Assembly (NCBI RefSeq): GCF_036850765.1
Contig: NC_089490.1
Coordinates: 288,344,982-288,408,981, forward strand
Direction of reading: 5' to 3'
Source: Saccopteryx bilineata
Lineage: Eukaryota > Chordata > Mammalia > Chiroptera > Emballonuridae
Length of the DNA stretch: 64,000 nucleotides
Both the position numbers and the translations under genes were made by a program. Shown piece by piece: positions 36,485-48,337 of the stretch (the stretch's first letter is position 1; each line of letters begins with the position of its first letter). A model generated the notes under the pieces. It did no database searches and was not told the DNA's origin. It saw only the letters and a program-made list of their open reading frames with translations.

Positions 36485-37177
36485 ATGTAGGAGAGCTATA
36501 TGAGTGGGAGGAAATGGATCTCATCATAATTAAGGAAGATTATGGTTTAATTTATTAAAAATAATAATCTAATCATTTAATGAATAAAAGTTGTTAAATT
36601 AACACTTGAGAATGCCACTATAACAAAAGGAAAAAAATCAAATAGTGATATTTAAAACATGGATATTAGCTTTGACAAATTTTAACAGTATTTCAGATTA
36701 AATTTTTTTAATTTAAGTGTTTTTTTTAAAATAAAAATGTTAAAATGAAGACATGTATTTTTGACAGTTTAGCTTTATAAAACTTTGTTACAGACTTTAT
36801 TAGAAATACACTTAAATTTTGTAAGTCATATCACTAGTATTTTGCAGCACTGCACATTTTTGACAATTTTAATGAATTGTTATAAGAATCATGGGCATTA
36901 TTTCTATGTCTATATTTTTGTGACAATAACTTTGGATAAAATTCAGTAACTAAGATAAAACAAAATAGAACAAAATAAATAGACAAATTTTTAGAGCTTT
37001 TTTTTGAGGATTTTGGTTACTTTTCATAAAAATAAGAAAATATTTCATCAACTATTATAAATGCTTAAGTAAAATATATGAGGTATATGAATAAAATTTA
37101 TGACAATCTGGGGAGGCTAATTCTTTTTAGTTCTCTTGAATGACCAAGCTTATATTTTACTTCTAACATATATTATT

Positions 37178-37525
37178 TTCCCCAAAGAAAGACAAAAAGG
37201 AAGAGAGATGAGAAGCATCATCTCATAGTTGTGGCATTTTAGTTGCTCAATGACTGCTTCTTATACGTACCTTGGCCAGAGAGCTCCCACTGAGCCAGTG
37301 ACCTCTTCATCAAGCCAGTGATCTTCGGCTCAACCAGCAACCATAGGGTCATGTCTATGATCCCACGCTCAAGCCGGAAACCTGAGCTCAAGCCAGAAAC
37401 CTGAGCTCAAGCTGGTTCAAGCCAGATGAGCCTGCGCTCAAGCCAGCAACCTTGGCAATTAAAACCCTAGTCCTTAGCATCCCAGGCAAATGCTTTATTC
37501 ACTGCGCCACCACCTGGGCAAATTG
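37178..37525 (-). mobile_element. tRNA-derived SINE, type B, with internal duplication
   Basis: Old reverse-complement type B copy ending in 'cgccaccacctgggca'. The target duplication aacatatattatt is at 37165-37177 and 37526-37538. The 'gaaacctgagctcaagc' segment occurs twice in tandem around 37376-37412, a local duplication not seen in the other copies. Confidence 0.88.
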
Positions 37526-37824
37526 AACATATATTATTCTTCACAATAGTTGAAGTAATTTACTGCAATTTACTACAAGCTGGGTGGTTTTCAAAGAGTT
37601 ACCTTTCTTCTTTGAACTTCATAGTTTTCATTCATATAATCAGTAGAACACTATTTTCAAAATACTTTACAAAACATGTTGAGCTTTATATAGAAAAGTG
37701 AGAGCTAAGAGAAATAACACATTCATAAACTGAAATAGCAAACCAATATGGGACACTTTTTTTTTTGTCAACAAGAAATTTAAATACCTTGTATATTTCA
37801 AGCATCTTCATTTTTTGTTTGTTT

Positions 37825-38046
37825 TAATTGAGAGGAAGGAAGACAGAGAGACAGACTCCCACATGGACCCCAACTGGGATTCACCTGGCAAGCCCCCTAT
37901 TTGGCAAAGCTCAGCCCATTTAGATCTGTTGTTCACAAACTGAGCTACTTTTAGGGCCTGAGGCAGAGGCTCCACAGAGCCATCCTCAGTGTCTGGGGCT
38001 AACTCACTTGAACCAATCAATTCATGACTGTGGGGCAGAAAGACAT

Positions 38047-38091
<45 letters not shown>

Positions 38092-38232
38092 GAGAGAGAG
38101 AGAGAGAGAAGAGGAGAGTAAGGGGTATAGAAGTTAATAATTGCTTCTCCTATGTGCCCTGACAGGAATCAGACCCAGAATATCCACATGTCAGGCCAAT
38201 GCTCTAACATTGAGACAATGAGCCAAGGCCAA
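37825..38232 (-). mobile_element. tRNA-derived SINE, type A, diverged, with internal CA expansion
   Basis: Reverse-complement diverged type A: 'gacagactcccacatggacc', 'gaggcagaggctccacagag', 'ttctcctatgtgccctgaca' and head complement 'gagccaaggcc'. A (CA)n-(GA)n tract at 38048-38110 sits inside the element, where other copies have a CT/GA-rich segment. Confidence 0.85.
38048..38110. repeat. (CA)n-(GA)n microsatellite inside a SINE
   Basis: CA repeats at 38056-38085 followed by GA repeats to 38109, replacing part of the SINE body at 37825-38232. Confidence 0.93.
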
Positions 38233-39980
38233 AAAAGTCTTCTTTTTTATGACAACATAAATATAGATGCAATAAACTATAGTAAGAAGAATCATGTGTG
38301 TTTAGAATATGAGCGTCATAAGTATTAGAGGTGCTTTGACAGAAGTGCTAACATTTTGAGAAAAAAGTAAGACATGATCAACTTTGCTTGAGGAACCCAA
38401 AGAAGTCTTTGATGAGAGGCATGGGCCGGAGGCATGTTGAAGAACCAGAAACAATAGAGATATTCATGCGGGGTAGTGCTATGCAGAAGAAAGACTAGCA
38501 CAGCATCTTTGGTAGAAATTGCAATAAATTGGTGTAGTAATTGCTAAAGTAATATGTTTATGTGTGTACATATGTGTATATGCATGTGTGTGTTTGTATG
38601 TGTGTATGCCCAAGAAGGTATTACAAAATTTGCTGTTTTTATCTTTACCTTACTAGTTATGGGAATCAGAATGAATTCAAGCATGAAAGTAAGATAAACA
38701 GATTTAGGTTTTGACCAGTCACTGTTGTAGAAAAGTCAAGTTGGATGAAGATAAGATCTAAAGCTTGGAGAATATCTGTGGCCCTGGTGGAAAAGGGTAA
38801 TGAAGAAAGTTGAAACCTAACCGATGAGGAAAAAATTAACCCTGATCAGAAAAATCAGTGGCTGGGCTTCAAGTCTATTTAGCAAGGGGAGGTCAGTAGC
38901 AATGGAAGAGCATAAGAAAAAGACTAGTTTTCCTGTATAAGGAACTGGAAAGGAGTTGGGGCCTTTTCCACATAGCAGAACATATGAGCAGTTGCGCTTT
39001 TGTTGAGAGAAGGGAAGGATTTTGGCTTTAGTTACTTTACATTTGAAAAGACAATGCAACACATGGAAATGTCTACAAGGCACCAGACAACCTGCATCAG
39101 CTATGTCAGTTTGGGGGCTGATTTAAAGTTGATGAGATTGCTTAAGGAAGTTAGATAGACATTAAAAAAAAAAAGATAAAAACAAATCTTTACAAAAAAT
39201 AGGAACATATTATTTACAGAAAAAAATCATGAAAATTACTTATATTTTTTGAAATTAGTCATGTCAGACTGGCTAAAAACAGGAGTATTTTAAACTTACA
39301 TTCTGGTGCATATATGGCTATATATAAAAGTTATTTGAAATTTGTTCTTATTTTTAATGTTACTCAAAATTTAACCACATGGTGGTGCTCTGCTACCAAA
39401 TCATTTGAATTCACTTCCTTGCCATTAAGAATAAAAAAAGAAAATGAGTTTTAGTGCTTAGCAAGGCATAAGTAAAATACAAATGTACAGTGTAAATGTC
39501 CAAAGTAAAACATAAATGTCTATTAAAGAGTCTTAGCTTATTTATTAAAGAGTTCTGGTGAATAAAGTATTTTATATCTTAGGCTTATAAGAAAAAATAA
39601 AATAATTTTGCATCGATGCATTCACAGCTATGTTTATTTGAAATAAAAGAAAAATACCAAGTAACATTAAAATAATGATTCTTTTAATTCTAAAAATGCT
39701 TTACTTATTTTAAAACAAAAAAAATTACTTTAGCATTCTTTATTTTAAACAAGATATCATTACTTATTAGTTTCCAATAGATATATTTGTAGAAATGGCA
39801 TGGAACTATTTGAGATACTATGTAAGATGATAAATTGTCTTTTTACAAAGTTTAAGTATTCATCCTAATATTTAATCACCTAAATTTCATAACCAATAAC
39901 AAGAAAAAGACACTGCTTCTATAAATACACATTTAAGATTTTGAAAAAAATCCTTTTAAGATAATCATTTATTGCATTCC

Positions 39981-40162
39981 TTTTTTAAAAAAAGATTTTA
40001 TTTTTCATTTTGAGGGGAGAGAGAGAGGGAAAAAAAAAAGCGGCAAGGAGCAGGAAGCATCAACTCCCATATGTGCCTTGACCAGGCAAGCCCGGGGTTT
40101 CAAACTGGTGACCTCAGCATTCCAGATCAAAACTTTATTCACTGTGCCACCAAAAGGCAGGC
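39981..40162 (-). mobile_element. tRNA-derived SINE, type C (short), diverged
   Basis: Reverse-complement short SINE: GA-rich stretch, 'agcatcaactcccatatgtg', 'ccttgaccaggcaagcccgg', 'ggtgacctcagcattccaga' and 'tgtgccaccaaaaggcaggc'. No clean target duplication was found. Confidence 0.82.
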
Positions 40163-40320
40163 AGACTTTGAAAATTTTTAACTCATGTAATTTTATATTT
40201 ATTTTTATACTCAATAAGTATATATCAACTCTCATTTATCCAATAAAAAAACCTGACTAAATATTTAATAAATTTAGCTTTCACTTAATAAAATTACTAA
40301 ATTTATATCACTTTATTCTC

Positions 40321-41037
40321 AAAAAATTGAAAATGGACTGCCTTTTGACCCAGTGATCCCACATCTGTAAATTTATTCTAAGAATCTTGAAACACAATTC
40401 AAAAGAATATATAAACTCATATATTTATTGCAGCATTATTTACAGTAGCCAAAATTTGGAAACAACCCAAGTGCCCATCAGTTGATGAGTGAATAAAAAG
40501 TGTGTGGTACATTTATACAATGGGACACTAGGTGTTCATAAAGAAGAAAGAAATCTTACCTTTTGCAACAGCATGGATGAATCTGGAGGTTATTACTTAA
40601 GTGAAATAAACCAGGCAGAGAAAGACAAGTACTATATTATCTCAGTCATGTATGGAATATAATGAACAAAATTAACTAACAAACAAAATAGAAACAGACT
40701 GATACATAGCACACTGACAGCTGTTGAAGTGAGGGATGTTGGGTGAAGGAGGTAGAAGGAGAAAGCAATAGAGGACCAAAAAATAAGACAAAACTCGTAG
40801 ACACAAACAGCAATGTGGTGACTGCCTGGGGGTGGAATGAGGGAGGTGGAGGAGGGTATGGGGGAGATAAATGGTGATGGACGAAGACTTGATGTTGGGG
40901 GGAGTGAGCACCCAAAACCATGTACAGATGTTTTGTAGAATTGGGGTCCTAAAACCTATATAATTATGTTAAGCAGTGTCACCTCGATAAAATTCAATAA
41001 AAATAATAATTATTGTGATGAGAAAAAATAAATAAAA
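40321..41037 (+). mobile_element. 5'-truncated L1 3' end
   Basis: Begins inside the 3' part of ORF2 ('ccttttgacccagtgatccc', 'tgcagcattatttacagtag', 'cccaagtgcccatcagttga') and continues through the 3' UTR with a G-rich purine segment at 40827-40866. It ends 'caataaaaataataatt' and an A-rich tail. The target duplication cactttattctc is at 40309-40320 and 41038-41049. The ORF is broken. Confidence 0.9.
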
Positions 41038-41939
41038 CACTTTATTCTCTCATTTTAAATGTAGCCATCTTAAAATGTTTAGATGGGATGAAAAAAATTT
41101 AAAGTTTTATTATTCTGATTATTTTCATACTTTTATTATAATGTTTAATAACATACTGAGCACATTTTATTTGTTTATACTTTACTAAGTGCAGTATGAC
41201 ATAAGTATAGAGTGAGGGTAGTTTGTTTTTCTTAACCAGAATCTTGTGCCTCGGAGATACTTGTAAAGTTTCATGATGTTAAACTGCAAAGTGACGCAGT
41301 GAAATGGAATTCAGTCACAATGCTCATAAACTTGAATGCAAGTTCCTGTTAAAAATTAACATTAAAAAATTGTCTACTTTTTTCTTTTTTTCTCAGCTCC
41401 TGACCATCATTTTGATCCACTTAGATCCCCCTTATAAAGAGAAAAGAGGAGAGAGGGCAAAACAGCAATGGGAAAGCAATGAAGATTTGGAAGATAAAGA
41501 ATAATGAGTATATACTTCAGACAGCTTCAAGCATTTTGGCTTATTTTAAGTAAGTTCAAAAGGAAAACTATGAAAGCAAATGATATTGTGCTCTAATGTT
41601 AATCAAACAATTAATTAAATGATGTTTAAAAGAAAGAACTACATTTTCAAAGTAGAATAGATATTTTTGGACTTTCTAAATGTATTTAGTATACTAAGAC
41701 AATAATTTCCATATAAGTAAGATTTTACATCAGTTCATTGCAGTCACATGTTTAAGTATTAAAGAAAAAAGTTTCAATGAAGTAAGTTTAAGATCATTGT
41801 GAAACTAAAGACATCTGGTGATGCTTCTACACATATTTATTATTAAAATCTAGTTCTTCCAGGACACCTAATGATCCATTTAAGATAAAGTTTTTTCAGA
41901 ACTTACTAAATATATGCATAAAAAGTTGCATTATACAGT

Positions 41940-42640
41940 ACTCACTTGGGGAAAAAACCCTAAATAACCACAAACCAGCAAGTATATAAAAGTATTATAT
42001 TCAACATCACTAATTATCAGGTAAATATAAATCAAAACCAAAATGATATATCACTTCATACTTGTTAGAATGGCTATTATCAAAAATCTCAAAAGGTAGC
42101 AAGTGTTGACAAAGATGTGGAAAAGGGAAAACCTTGTGCTCTGTTAGTGGGAATATAAATTGCTCCTGCCATTATTGAAAACATTAGGGAACAAACTGTT
42201 CAACTGGTGGATAAATGGATTAAAAATGTGATATATACATGTACATATGTAGATAGATATAAAAATACATGTATTATAATATTATTCATCCATTAAGTAA
42301 TGAAATATTGTTATTTGTGACAATATGGATGGGCCTTCAGGGAATTATAGTAGGTGAAATAAGCAAGAAAGAGAAAGACAAACATAGCGTAGAATCACAC
42401 GTCTGTGAAATCTTAAACAAAACAACCACGTATTTAGAAATTGTTAACAGAATAAATCTTAAAAGTTCTCATCACACTAAAAGAAATTGTAACTATGGGT
42501 GGTGATGAATATTAACTAGACTTATAGTTGTGATCATTTCACAATATATACAGATATCAAATAACTATGTTGCACTGAAACTAAAGGTGTTATATCTACA
42601 CTGTACATTAAACCATGCACAGTTGTGTAAATTAATTTTG
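41940..42640 (+). mobile_element. L1 3' fragment
   Basis: Diverged L1 ORF2-to-3'UTR sequence in the plus orientation: 'caacatcactaattatcagg', 'gacaaagatgtggaaaaggg', 'tgctctgttagtgggaatat', 'tggatgggccttcagggaat', 'aagcaagaaagagaaagaca'. There is no open reading frame of note and the boundaries are approximate. Confidence 0.82.
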
Positions 42641-42869
42641 TTTTTAATAAAATTTATTCATCTGAATATTTTCACATCATTTTATTTTAATGAAACCATA
42701 TTGCCATGTGTAATCAAGAGATCTGTCTGTCTATATATGTGTGTACATGCATGAACTCAATATAATATAAATATATTCACTGAATAGGTAGTTTGGCTGA
42801 GAGATTAGGCAATTTAAAATTGTTACAAAAGTGTACTATTGAGTTATTTTTTAAAGATATATGTAGTTT

Positions 42870-43296
42870 AACCTAACCAAACAGTGACACAGTGGATAGA
42901 GCATCGAACTGAGGTGAGGAGGACCCAGGTTCAAAACCCCAAGGTTGCCTGCTAGAGTGCAGGCTTATAAAGCTTGAATGCGGGCTCAATTGGTTGAGCG
43001 CAGGGTCACTAACTTGAGCATGGAATCATACACATGGCCCCATGGTTGCTTGCTTGAGCTCAAGGTCAATGGCTTGAAGTCCAAGGTCATTGGCTTGAGC
43101 CCAAGTCACTGGCTTGAGCAAGGGGTCACTTGCTCTGCTGAAGCCCCCCGGTCAAGCCACATATGAGAAAGCAATCAATGAATAACTAAGGTGCCGCAAC
43201 AAAGAATTGATGCTTCTCATCTCTCTCCCTTTCTGTCTATCTATCCCTATCTGTCCCTCTCTGTCTCTTTCTTTGTCTCTGTCAAAAAGAGAAAAA
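42870..43296 (+). mobile_element. tRNA-derived SINE, type B, long copy
   Basis: The head 'acctaaccaaacagtgacac' is followed by a type B body with extra 'gcttgag' repeats, so it is longer than its relatives. It includes 'agaaagcaatcaatgaataa' and 'gaattgatgcttctcatctc'. The flanks agatatatgtag (left) and agatatatttag (right) form an imperfect target duplication. Confidence 0.88.
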
Positions 43297-43600
43297 GATA
43301 TATTTAGCCTACAGATTGTATTTTTCTTTTCCAACAGAATAATAGGAATTGCATCTGGTGGTTCCTTACTTAAAGATTAAGCCAATTACAACACTAAAAA
43401 CAAATTCATTCAAATGCTTGGTGTAATTTACCAGATGATCAGAATATTTTAAAAAATCTCTTTTGGCTGCTCCTTTAAAATCTGGGGAGAATCTCACAAT
43501 TTTTCACAACTACCATTGTTATAGAGATTATGGTCCATATTTGCATCATTGGTTTCAAGAACTATTTCTATTGTCTCTTAACTAGTCAATTTTTATTTTT

Positions 43601-43799
43601 TTAAATACTATCTTTATTTACTTTTTTATTTATATTTTAGAGAGAGAGAGAGTGAGAGAGAGAGAGAGAGAGAGAAACAGGGGTGGAGCAGGAGCATCAA
43701 CTCCCATATGTGCTTTGACCAGGCAAGTGCACGGTTTTGAACCAGTGACCTCAGCATTCCAGGTCAACACTTTATCCACTGCACCACCACAGGTCAGGC
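43601..43799 (-). mobile_element. tRNA-derived SINE, type C (short)
   Basis: Reverse-complement short SINE with a (GA)n-rich 3' section, 'agcatcaactcccatatgtg', 'ttgaaccagtgacctcagca' and 'gcaccaccacaggtcaggc'. A perfect 15-bp target duplication, tcaatttttattttt, lies at 43586-43600 and 43800-43814. Confidence 0.92.
43641..43675. repeat. (GA)n tract in a type C SINE
   Basis: Purine-only GA repeats with one GT, part of the 3' section of the short SINE at 43601-43799. Confidence 0.85.
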
Positions 43800-43904
43800 T
43801 CAATTTTTATTTTTACTTCTTAGTCATTATCTTCCTAAGAACAGCCAGAGTGTCCTGGCTTTACAGGGTAAATTTAATTTATATTGAAACCCAAGATGGG
43901 CTTC

Positions 43905-44260
43905 TTGAATCATGATCTATTTCAAGTCATTGGCCTGGACTACAAGGATGTATAGAATCGGCCCCTTCTCTGTGTCTTTGGCCTCATCTTTGACTACGGA
44001 TTGGCCTCCTCTCCTAGTATGTCCATATGTGAGATTTTGCAGTTTCTGCTCAATCTTTCTGAAACACACATTGTTCAAACACCACATGACCAAGCTCTTG
44101 TTTGCTGCGTGTCTCAGAAGCAAAGTCATGCTAACAGAGAGCCTTTCCTGACCACTGCACTATGAGATAGCAACCACCCTCCACTTAACGTGTTATTCCT
44201 TCACCCTGTTTTATATTTGTCAAACATGAATTGAGCACTGCTCACAGTGTTTTTTGAATT
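43905..44260 (+). mobile_element. L2 3'-end remnant
   Basis: Diverged sequence with the order of the L2 3' terminus: 'gtctttggcctcatctttga', 'gcctttcctgaccactgcac', 'ttaacgtgttattccttcac', 'ttgagcactgctcacagtgt'. It is an ancient mammalian LINE remnant about 480 bp from exon A. Recognition is from memory of the family. Confidence 0.5.
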
Positions 44261-44736
44261 TGTTGATTATTCTCACTTCTTTCACTCTTTCAGTAGTAGA
44301 ACGTGCTAGATCAGAATTCCTCCACTATGATGTCAATGCTCACCAACAATGTATGAGTTAGATATTTATACTCTGAAAGTTCACAAAAGGGGAAAAACCA
44401 AGCATGGTAATGTTAGAATTTATTTCTATATCATATTTTAACTTAATTTTTTCACCTACCTTTGTAACAATATGAAATTAAAAATCAAACTCTGGTAAGA
44501 ATTTTTAATAATTTCATTAAAGTAATAGGCTTAATCATTTCAGCAACAATACTTACCTGTTGAATCACAGGATAAAAGTGCTGATGAGAGCAAGGAGTTC
44601 CTAATCAATGGGTCTTTCTTTATTTGAAATATTGCTAACTGAAGGAAAGTTAAAATTGCTGTCATTTTCAAGTGTTAGTCTTTTTGTTCTTTAATGATTA
44701 TTGCGTAGTCAATTGTCTAAAAACTTGTCTATGTAC

Positions 44737-44924
44737 CTTTTTCAATTTGATGACTCCTTCTTGTGTCTCCTCATCTGTGACAATGTCAAATAAATTTCCT
44801 CCATCTCCTGGAACGATATTGTATTCAATTTCTGCATTTTGTCCAAAATCAGGATCCACAGCTCTTATTCTTCCAATAGCTGAGCCAATATGAGAAGATT
44901 CAGGAACTTTCAGATGGAAGATGC
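44737..44924 (-). CDS. CDH12: CDH12 internal coding exon (188 bp; start of EC3)
   Basis: Internal exon of cadherin-12, a single-pass, calcium-dependent cell-cell adhesion protein of the type II classical cadherins, mainly neuronal. On the minus strand the exon opens after ...CCCATCAG with two bases (GC) that finish a split codon. It then reads 62 codons from [10 protein letters not shown] to GVIKLKK and ends exactly at a codon boundary. Visible cadherin motifs are the PES glutamate near the start, the [12 protein letters not shown] calcium motif about residues 23-34, and [10 protein letters not shown] about residues 49-58. The 188-bp length is the standard size for this exon in type II cadherins. 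Assignment to CDH12 rather than CDH6/9/10/18 rests on the string [19 protein letters not shown] and on the two matching exons downstream. The acceptor tract is modest. The donor AAG|gtacat lacks the usual G at +5. Its frame joins exon B without change (AAG then CCA). The preceding exon was not found in the window. Confidence 0.96.
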
Positions 44925-45267
44925 CTGATGGGACATGTATAATTTGTGTTGACAGTGAAATTAGCAAAGCATATAATAAAATTACTAAGCTGGAAAAATA
45001 TTTTTCATATAAAATAAATCAAATTTGAAAATATTTGTGAAAAATTGAAAGGCAATATGCTGTCAAGTTAAGGATTTTTAATTGGGCATTATAAATAGTA
45101 GAGTATGTTAAAATAATATTATTGTGAGGAAACATTTTACATATTAAGAGCATCAAAGTGTACCTAATGCCAATATGAAAGTGGGAATATACACAAAATT
45201 AATTAGAATTAATATAACAGAATGCTCTATATAAGATATAAAGAAGATACGTAGATAGATGATTGAA

Positions 45268-46006
45268 CAGGGGTCGGGAACCTTTTTGGCTGAGACAGCC
45301 ATGAACGCCACATATTTTAAAATGTAATCCCATGAGAGCCATACAATGACCCATGTACCTTACGTATTACCCAATAAAAATTTGGTGTTGTCCCGAAGGA
45401 CAGCTGTGATTGGCTCCAGCCACCCACAACCATAAACATGAGCAGTAGAAAATGAATGGATTGTAATAAATGAGAATGTTTTATATTTTTAATGTTATTA
45501 TTATTATTATTATTATTATTTTTATTTTTTTTTTCTGAAGCTGGAAACAGGGAGAGACAGTCAGACAGACTCCCGCATGCGCCCGACCGGGATCCACCCG
45601 GCACGCCCACCATGGGGCGACGCTCTGCCCACCAGGGGGCGATGCTCTGCCCATCCTGGGCGTCGCCATGTTGCGACCAGAGCCACTCTAGCGCCTGGGG
45701 CAGAGGCCACAGAGCCATCCCCAGCGCCCGGGCCATCTTTGCTCCAATGGAGCCTTGGCTGCGGGAGGGGAAGAGAGAGACAGAGAGGAAGGCGTGGCGG
45801 AGGGGTGGAGAAGCAAATGGGCGCTTCTCCTATGTGCCCTGGCCGGGAATCGAACCCCGGTCCTCCGCACGCTAGGCCGACGCTCTACCGCTGAGCCAAC
45901 CAGCCAGGGCTGTTATTATTTTTTTTATTAAAGATTTGTCTGTGAGCCAGATGCAGCCATCAAAAGAGCCACATCTGGCTCGTGAGCCATAGGTTCCCGA
46001 CCCATG
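45268..46006 (+). mobile_element. hAT-type DNA transposon, non-autonomous, interrupted by a SINE
   Basis: Terminal inverted repeats: left 'caggggtcgggaaccttttt', right ending 'ggttcccgacccatg'. The left arm contains 'gagccatacaatgacccatg' and the right arm 'gagccacatctggctcgtga'. The 8-bp flanks tgattgaa (45260-45267) and tgatagaa (46007-46014) differ at one base, as expected for an old hAT target duplication. Without the nested SINE at 45503-45910 the element is about 320 bp and encodes nothing. The strand is arbitrary. Confidence 0.88.
45503..45910 (-). mobile_element. tRNA-derived SINE, type A, nested in a hAT element
   Basis: Well-preserved reverse-complement type A copy with poly(T)/TTA-rich tail, 'ttctgaagctggaaacaggg', 'gctctgcccaccagggggcg' and head complement 'gagccaaccagccagggc'. 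The target duplication tgttattatt is at 45493-45502 and 45911-45920. The tail side has expanded into a TTA microsatellite. Confidence 0.93.
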
Positions 46007-46638
46007 TGATAGAAAATAGATATTTAAATATTTATAGAAAGTTAAGATTATGTCTTCTAACATATAAATATTAAAAAATATAAAGTACTGTAAATATGAA
46101 TATAGATAAACTATTTACTTAATTAAAATAAACCATTAAACTAAAAATGATGTATAAACTATAATATGTATAAATAACTAAAATTTTAATCTGTGATGAA
46201 ATTAAGTATAGTATGTTATAAATGAACATCAACTTATGCTTAGTAAATTTTTATTTGGTACCCAGCTAGTCACTTTTCCACACTTTTAAAATTAGGATAC
46301 AAAGTTCCAGTTTCCAATTTTTTAGTATTAAAAAATAGGATGTCTATTTGTTTACTACCAAGTGGAGCACTGACATTACTATGAATTTTATAATGAGTTG
46401 CATAAACCCTTATCTATATAAAATATACCAGAATTAGAATTGTAATATCTTATAAAATGAAAATATGTATAATGTTCAAAAGAGTTTTCAAAATTTTGAA
46501 TGGTATAATATAAAGCAAAAGTTATGGTATAAGATATTTTACTTGCATCTCATCTAAGTAGATATTAATAAATTAAATAGCAGTCACTTCAAATCAAAAT
46601 AAGGAAAAAAAATGGGAGTACAAAAAATACAAAAGTAA

Positions 46639-46994
46639 GACCCTGGCCGGTTAGCTTAGTGGTTGAGTGTTGGCCTGGCGTGTGAAAGTTGCAGGTTTGA
46701 TTCTGGCCAGGGCACACAGGAGAAGTGCCTATCTGCTTCTCCACCCTTCCCCTTCTCCTTCCTCTCTCTCCCCCTTCCACAGCCAAGGCTCCATTGGAGC
46801 AAAGCTGACCCAGGCACTGAGGATGGCTCCATGGCCTTTGCTTCAGGCTCTAGAATGGCTCCAGCCGCAACAGAGCAATGCCCTAGATGAGCACAGCATT
46901 GCCTCCTGGTGAACTTGCTGGGTGGATCAGGTCAGGCACATGCAGGAGTCTGTCAGTCTGCCTCCCCCCACTTCTCACTTCAGAAAAATACCAA
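46639..46994 (+). mobile_element. tRNA-derived SINE, type A
   Basis: The head 'gaccctggccggttagctta' is followed by a type A body ending 'cacttcagaaaaatacc' plus A-tail. A perfect 17-bp A-rich target duplication, aaaaaatacaaaagtaa, lies at 46622-46638 and 46995-47011. Confidence 0.92.
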
Positions 46995-47343
46995 AAAAAA
47001 TACAAAAGTAAAAATAAATAATAAAATACAAAATTTATATTTTGATATTGACTTTTTAGTGTAAATGTCTAGTAATGGATATTGGATTACACTTCCCATG
47101 GGTAAATTAACCTAGGTATTTAAATTGTTTTGGAACTCTAGAAAAAGGTATAAAAATCAAGTTAGGAAGTCTTTAATAAGTTTTTGAATGGTGAAGTTCA
47201 TTCAACAAAATACATATTACAGTATATTGGCTTCAAGAGGTATGAGAAAAAAATATATCAATTCTTTATAGAGATTTTTCCAAATGGCTTATTTATTTTT
47301 TTAGAAGCCTTTAGTTATTTCACAATCAGTTTCAATATTTGGT

Positions 47344-47374
47344 AATTTATTAGGTCTGGTAGACCTAATAAATT
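47344..47374. other. Perfect 14-bp inverted repeat with 3-base loop
   Basis: Arms aatttattaggtct (47344-47357) and agacctaataaatt (47361-47374) are exact complements around ggt. No adjacent element explains it and no terminator role applies in a mammalian intron. Confidence 0.9.
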
Positions 47375-48224
47375 TCTTCCAAAAAAAATTCACTATTTGC
47401 TCTTACAATATTAAAATTAGCTTTGTTTACATCTAATGGATATTAGCTCCATGGGACATGTAATATATTTTGTCTTAGGAGAGCTAAATATTTACCTAAA
47501 ACTTGTTTGTTTCTATGTAAAGGACAGAAAGTACATTTTACAGTGATGCAGAATACTGTTTAATTAACTTAATAGTTAATTAATAGTATGCTTGCCTTTG
47601 GTGGTGATATGATGAACAAATTAAAAAAAACAATCAAACAAAAATATAGATTAAAAAATATTCCAAGGGGCAATAATGAAGTGCAATTATAGTCATTTTA
47701 ACATAATTTTGGTATAAGACATAATAATCAAAGTAGCAACTTCTCATGCATTATAATTATATTTCATTAGGTTTTATTCTTTCTCTCAACACAATACGGT
47801 GACTGTCATATAAAAATTCTCAATGCTTGAGGATTAAAGCAGTGTCTGAACTTCAGGCAACCAGAGCGAAGAGAAAGAACAAAATTGTAAGTAATATTTT
47901 ACATTGTCTACAAGAAGACTAAAGAGAAATACTCAAAGTAAATTTGTCTGAGTTCAGATATCTATGATTACATAAGTAGGACCTAATATAAGTTTTTTCA
48001 ATCAACTTTCTCTTGAACATGTTTCCCAAATTGACCCTATTGAAGAACTTGTGAGATATTAGAAAATATGAGGATGCCTGAATTACTGTTTAATGTTTTA
48101 AGAGAGTGTGTGACACAGTTAAAGTTGTACTAAACTTATCAGGGAAAATTACAAAAATAAAAAATAAAAAAACAACAGGAGGTAGATAGGTAAGTTATAT
48201 ATATTTTCCTTCGTTCTTCCTTTC

Positions 48225-48298
48225 GTTTTTTTTTTTAATTTAAAAAAAATTTTTTTAATTTTATTTATTCATTTTAGAGAGGAGAGAGAGAAGGAGAG

Positions 48299-48337
<39 letters not shown>

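Larger units (their letters stand above)
28438..44736 (-). other. CDH12: CDH12 intron between exons A and B (16,299 bp)
   Basis: Bounded by the exon A donor (gtacat) and the exon B acceptor (CTGCAG). Contents are SINEs of all three families, L1 fragments on both strands with a nested SINE, a possible LTR fragment at 36080-36367, L2 remnants next to exon A, and several microsatellites. No feature was recognised in 28438-30250, 30592-32298, 32654-33545, 33600-34451, 34803-35264, 36485-37164, 38233-39980, 41050-41939, 42641-42852, 43297-43585 and 44261-44736, apart from A/T-rich low-complexity sequence. Confidence 0.9.

Noticed and set aside
38048..38110. CRISPR-like or regulatory repeat array
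   Set aside because: It is a simple CA/GA microsatellite inside a SINE; no spacer-repeat structure exists anywhere in the window.
14613..44924. Assignment to CDH6, CDH9, CDH10 or CDH18 instead of CDH12
   Set aside because: Strings such as [26 protein letters not shown] and [17 protein letters not shown] match CDH12 as I recall it and differ from those paralogues. A database alignment would settle it.
14613..44924. Exons as a processed cadherin pseudogene
   Set aside because: They are separated by 13-16 kb introns with GT-AG boundaries, canonical lengths, matching phases and no disabling changes.
45317..45736. 139-codon open frame on the minus strand
   Set aside because: It starts in a type A SINE and continues into hAT element sequence; there is no protein homology.
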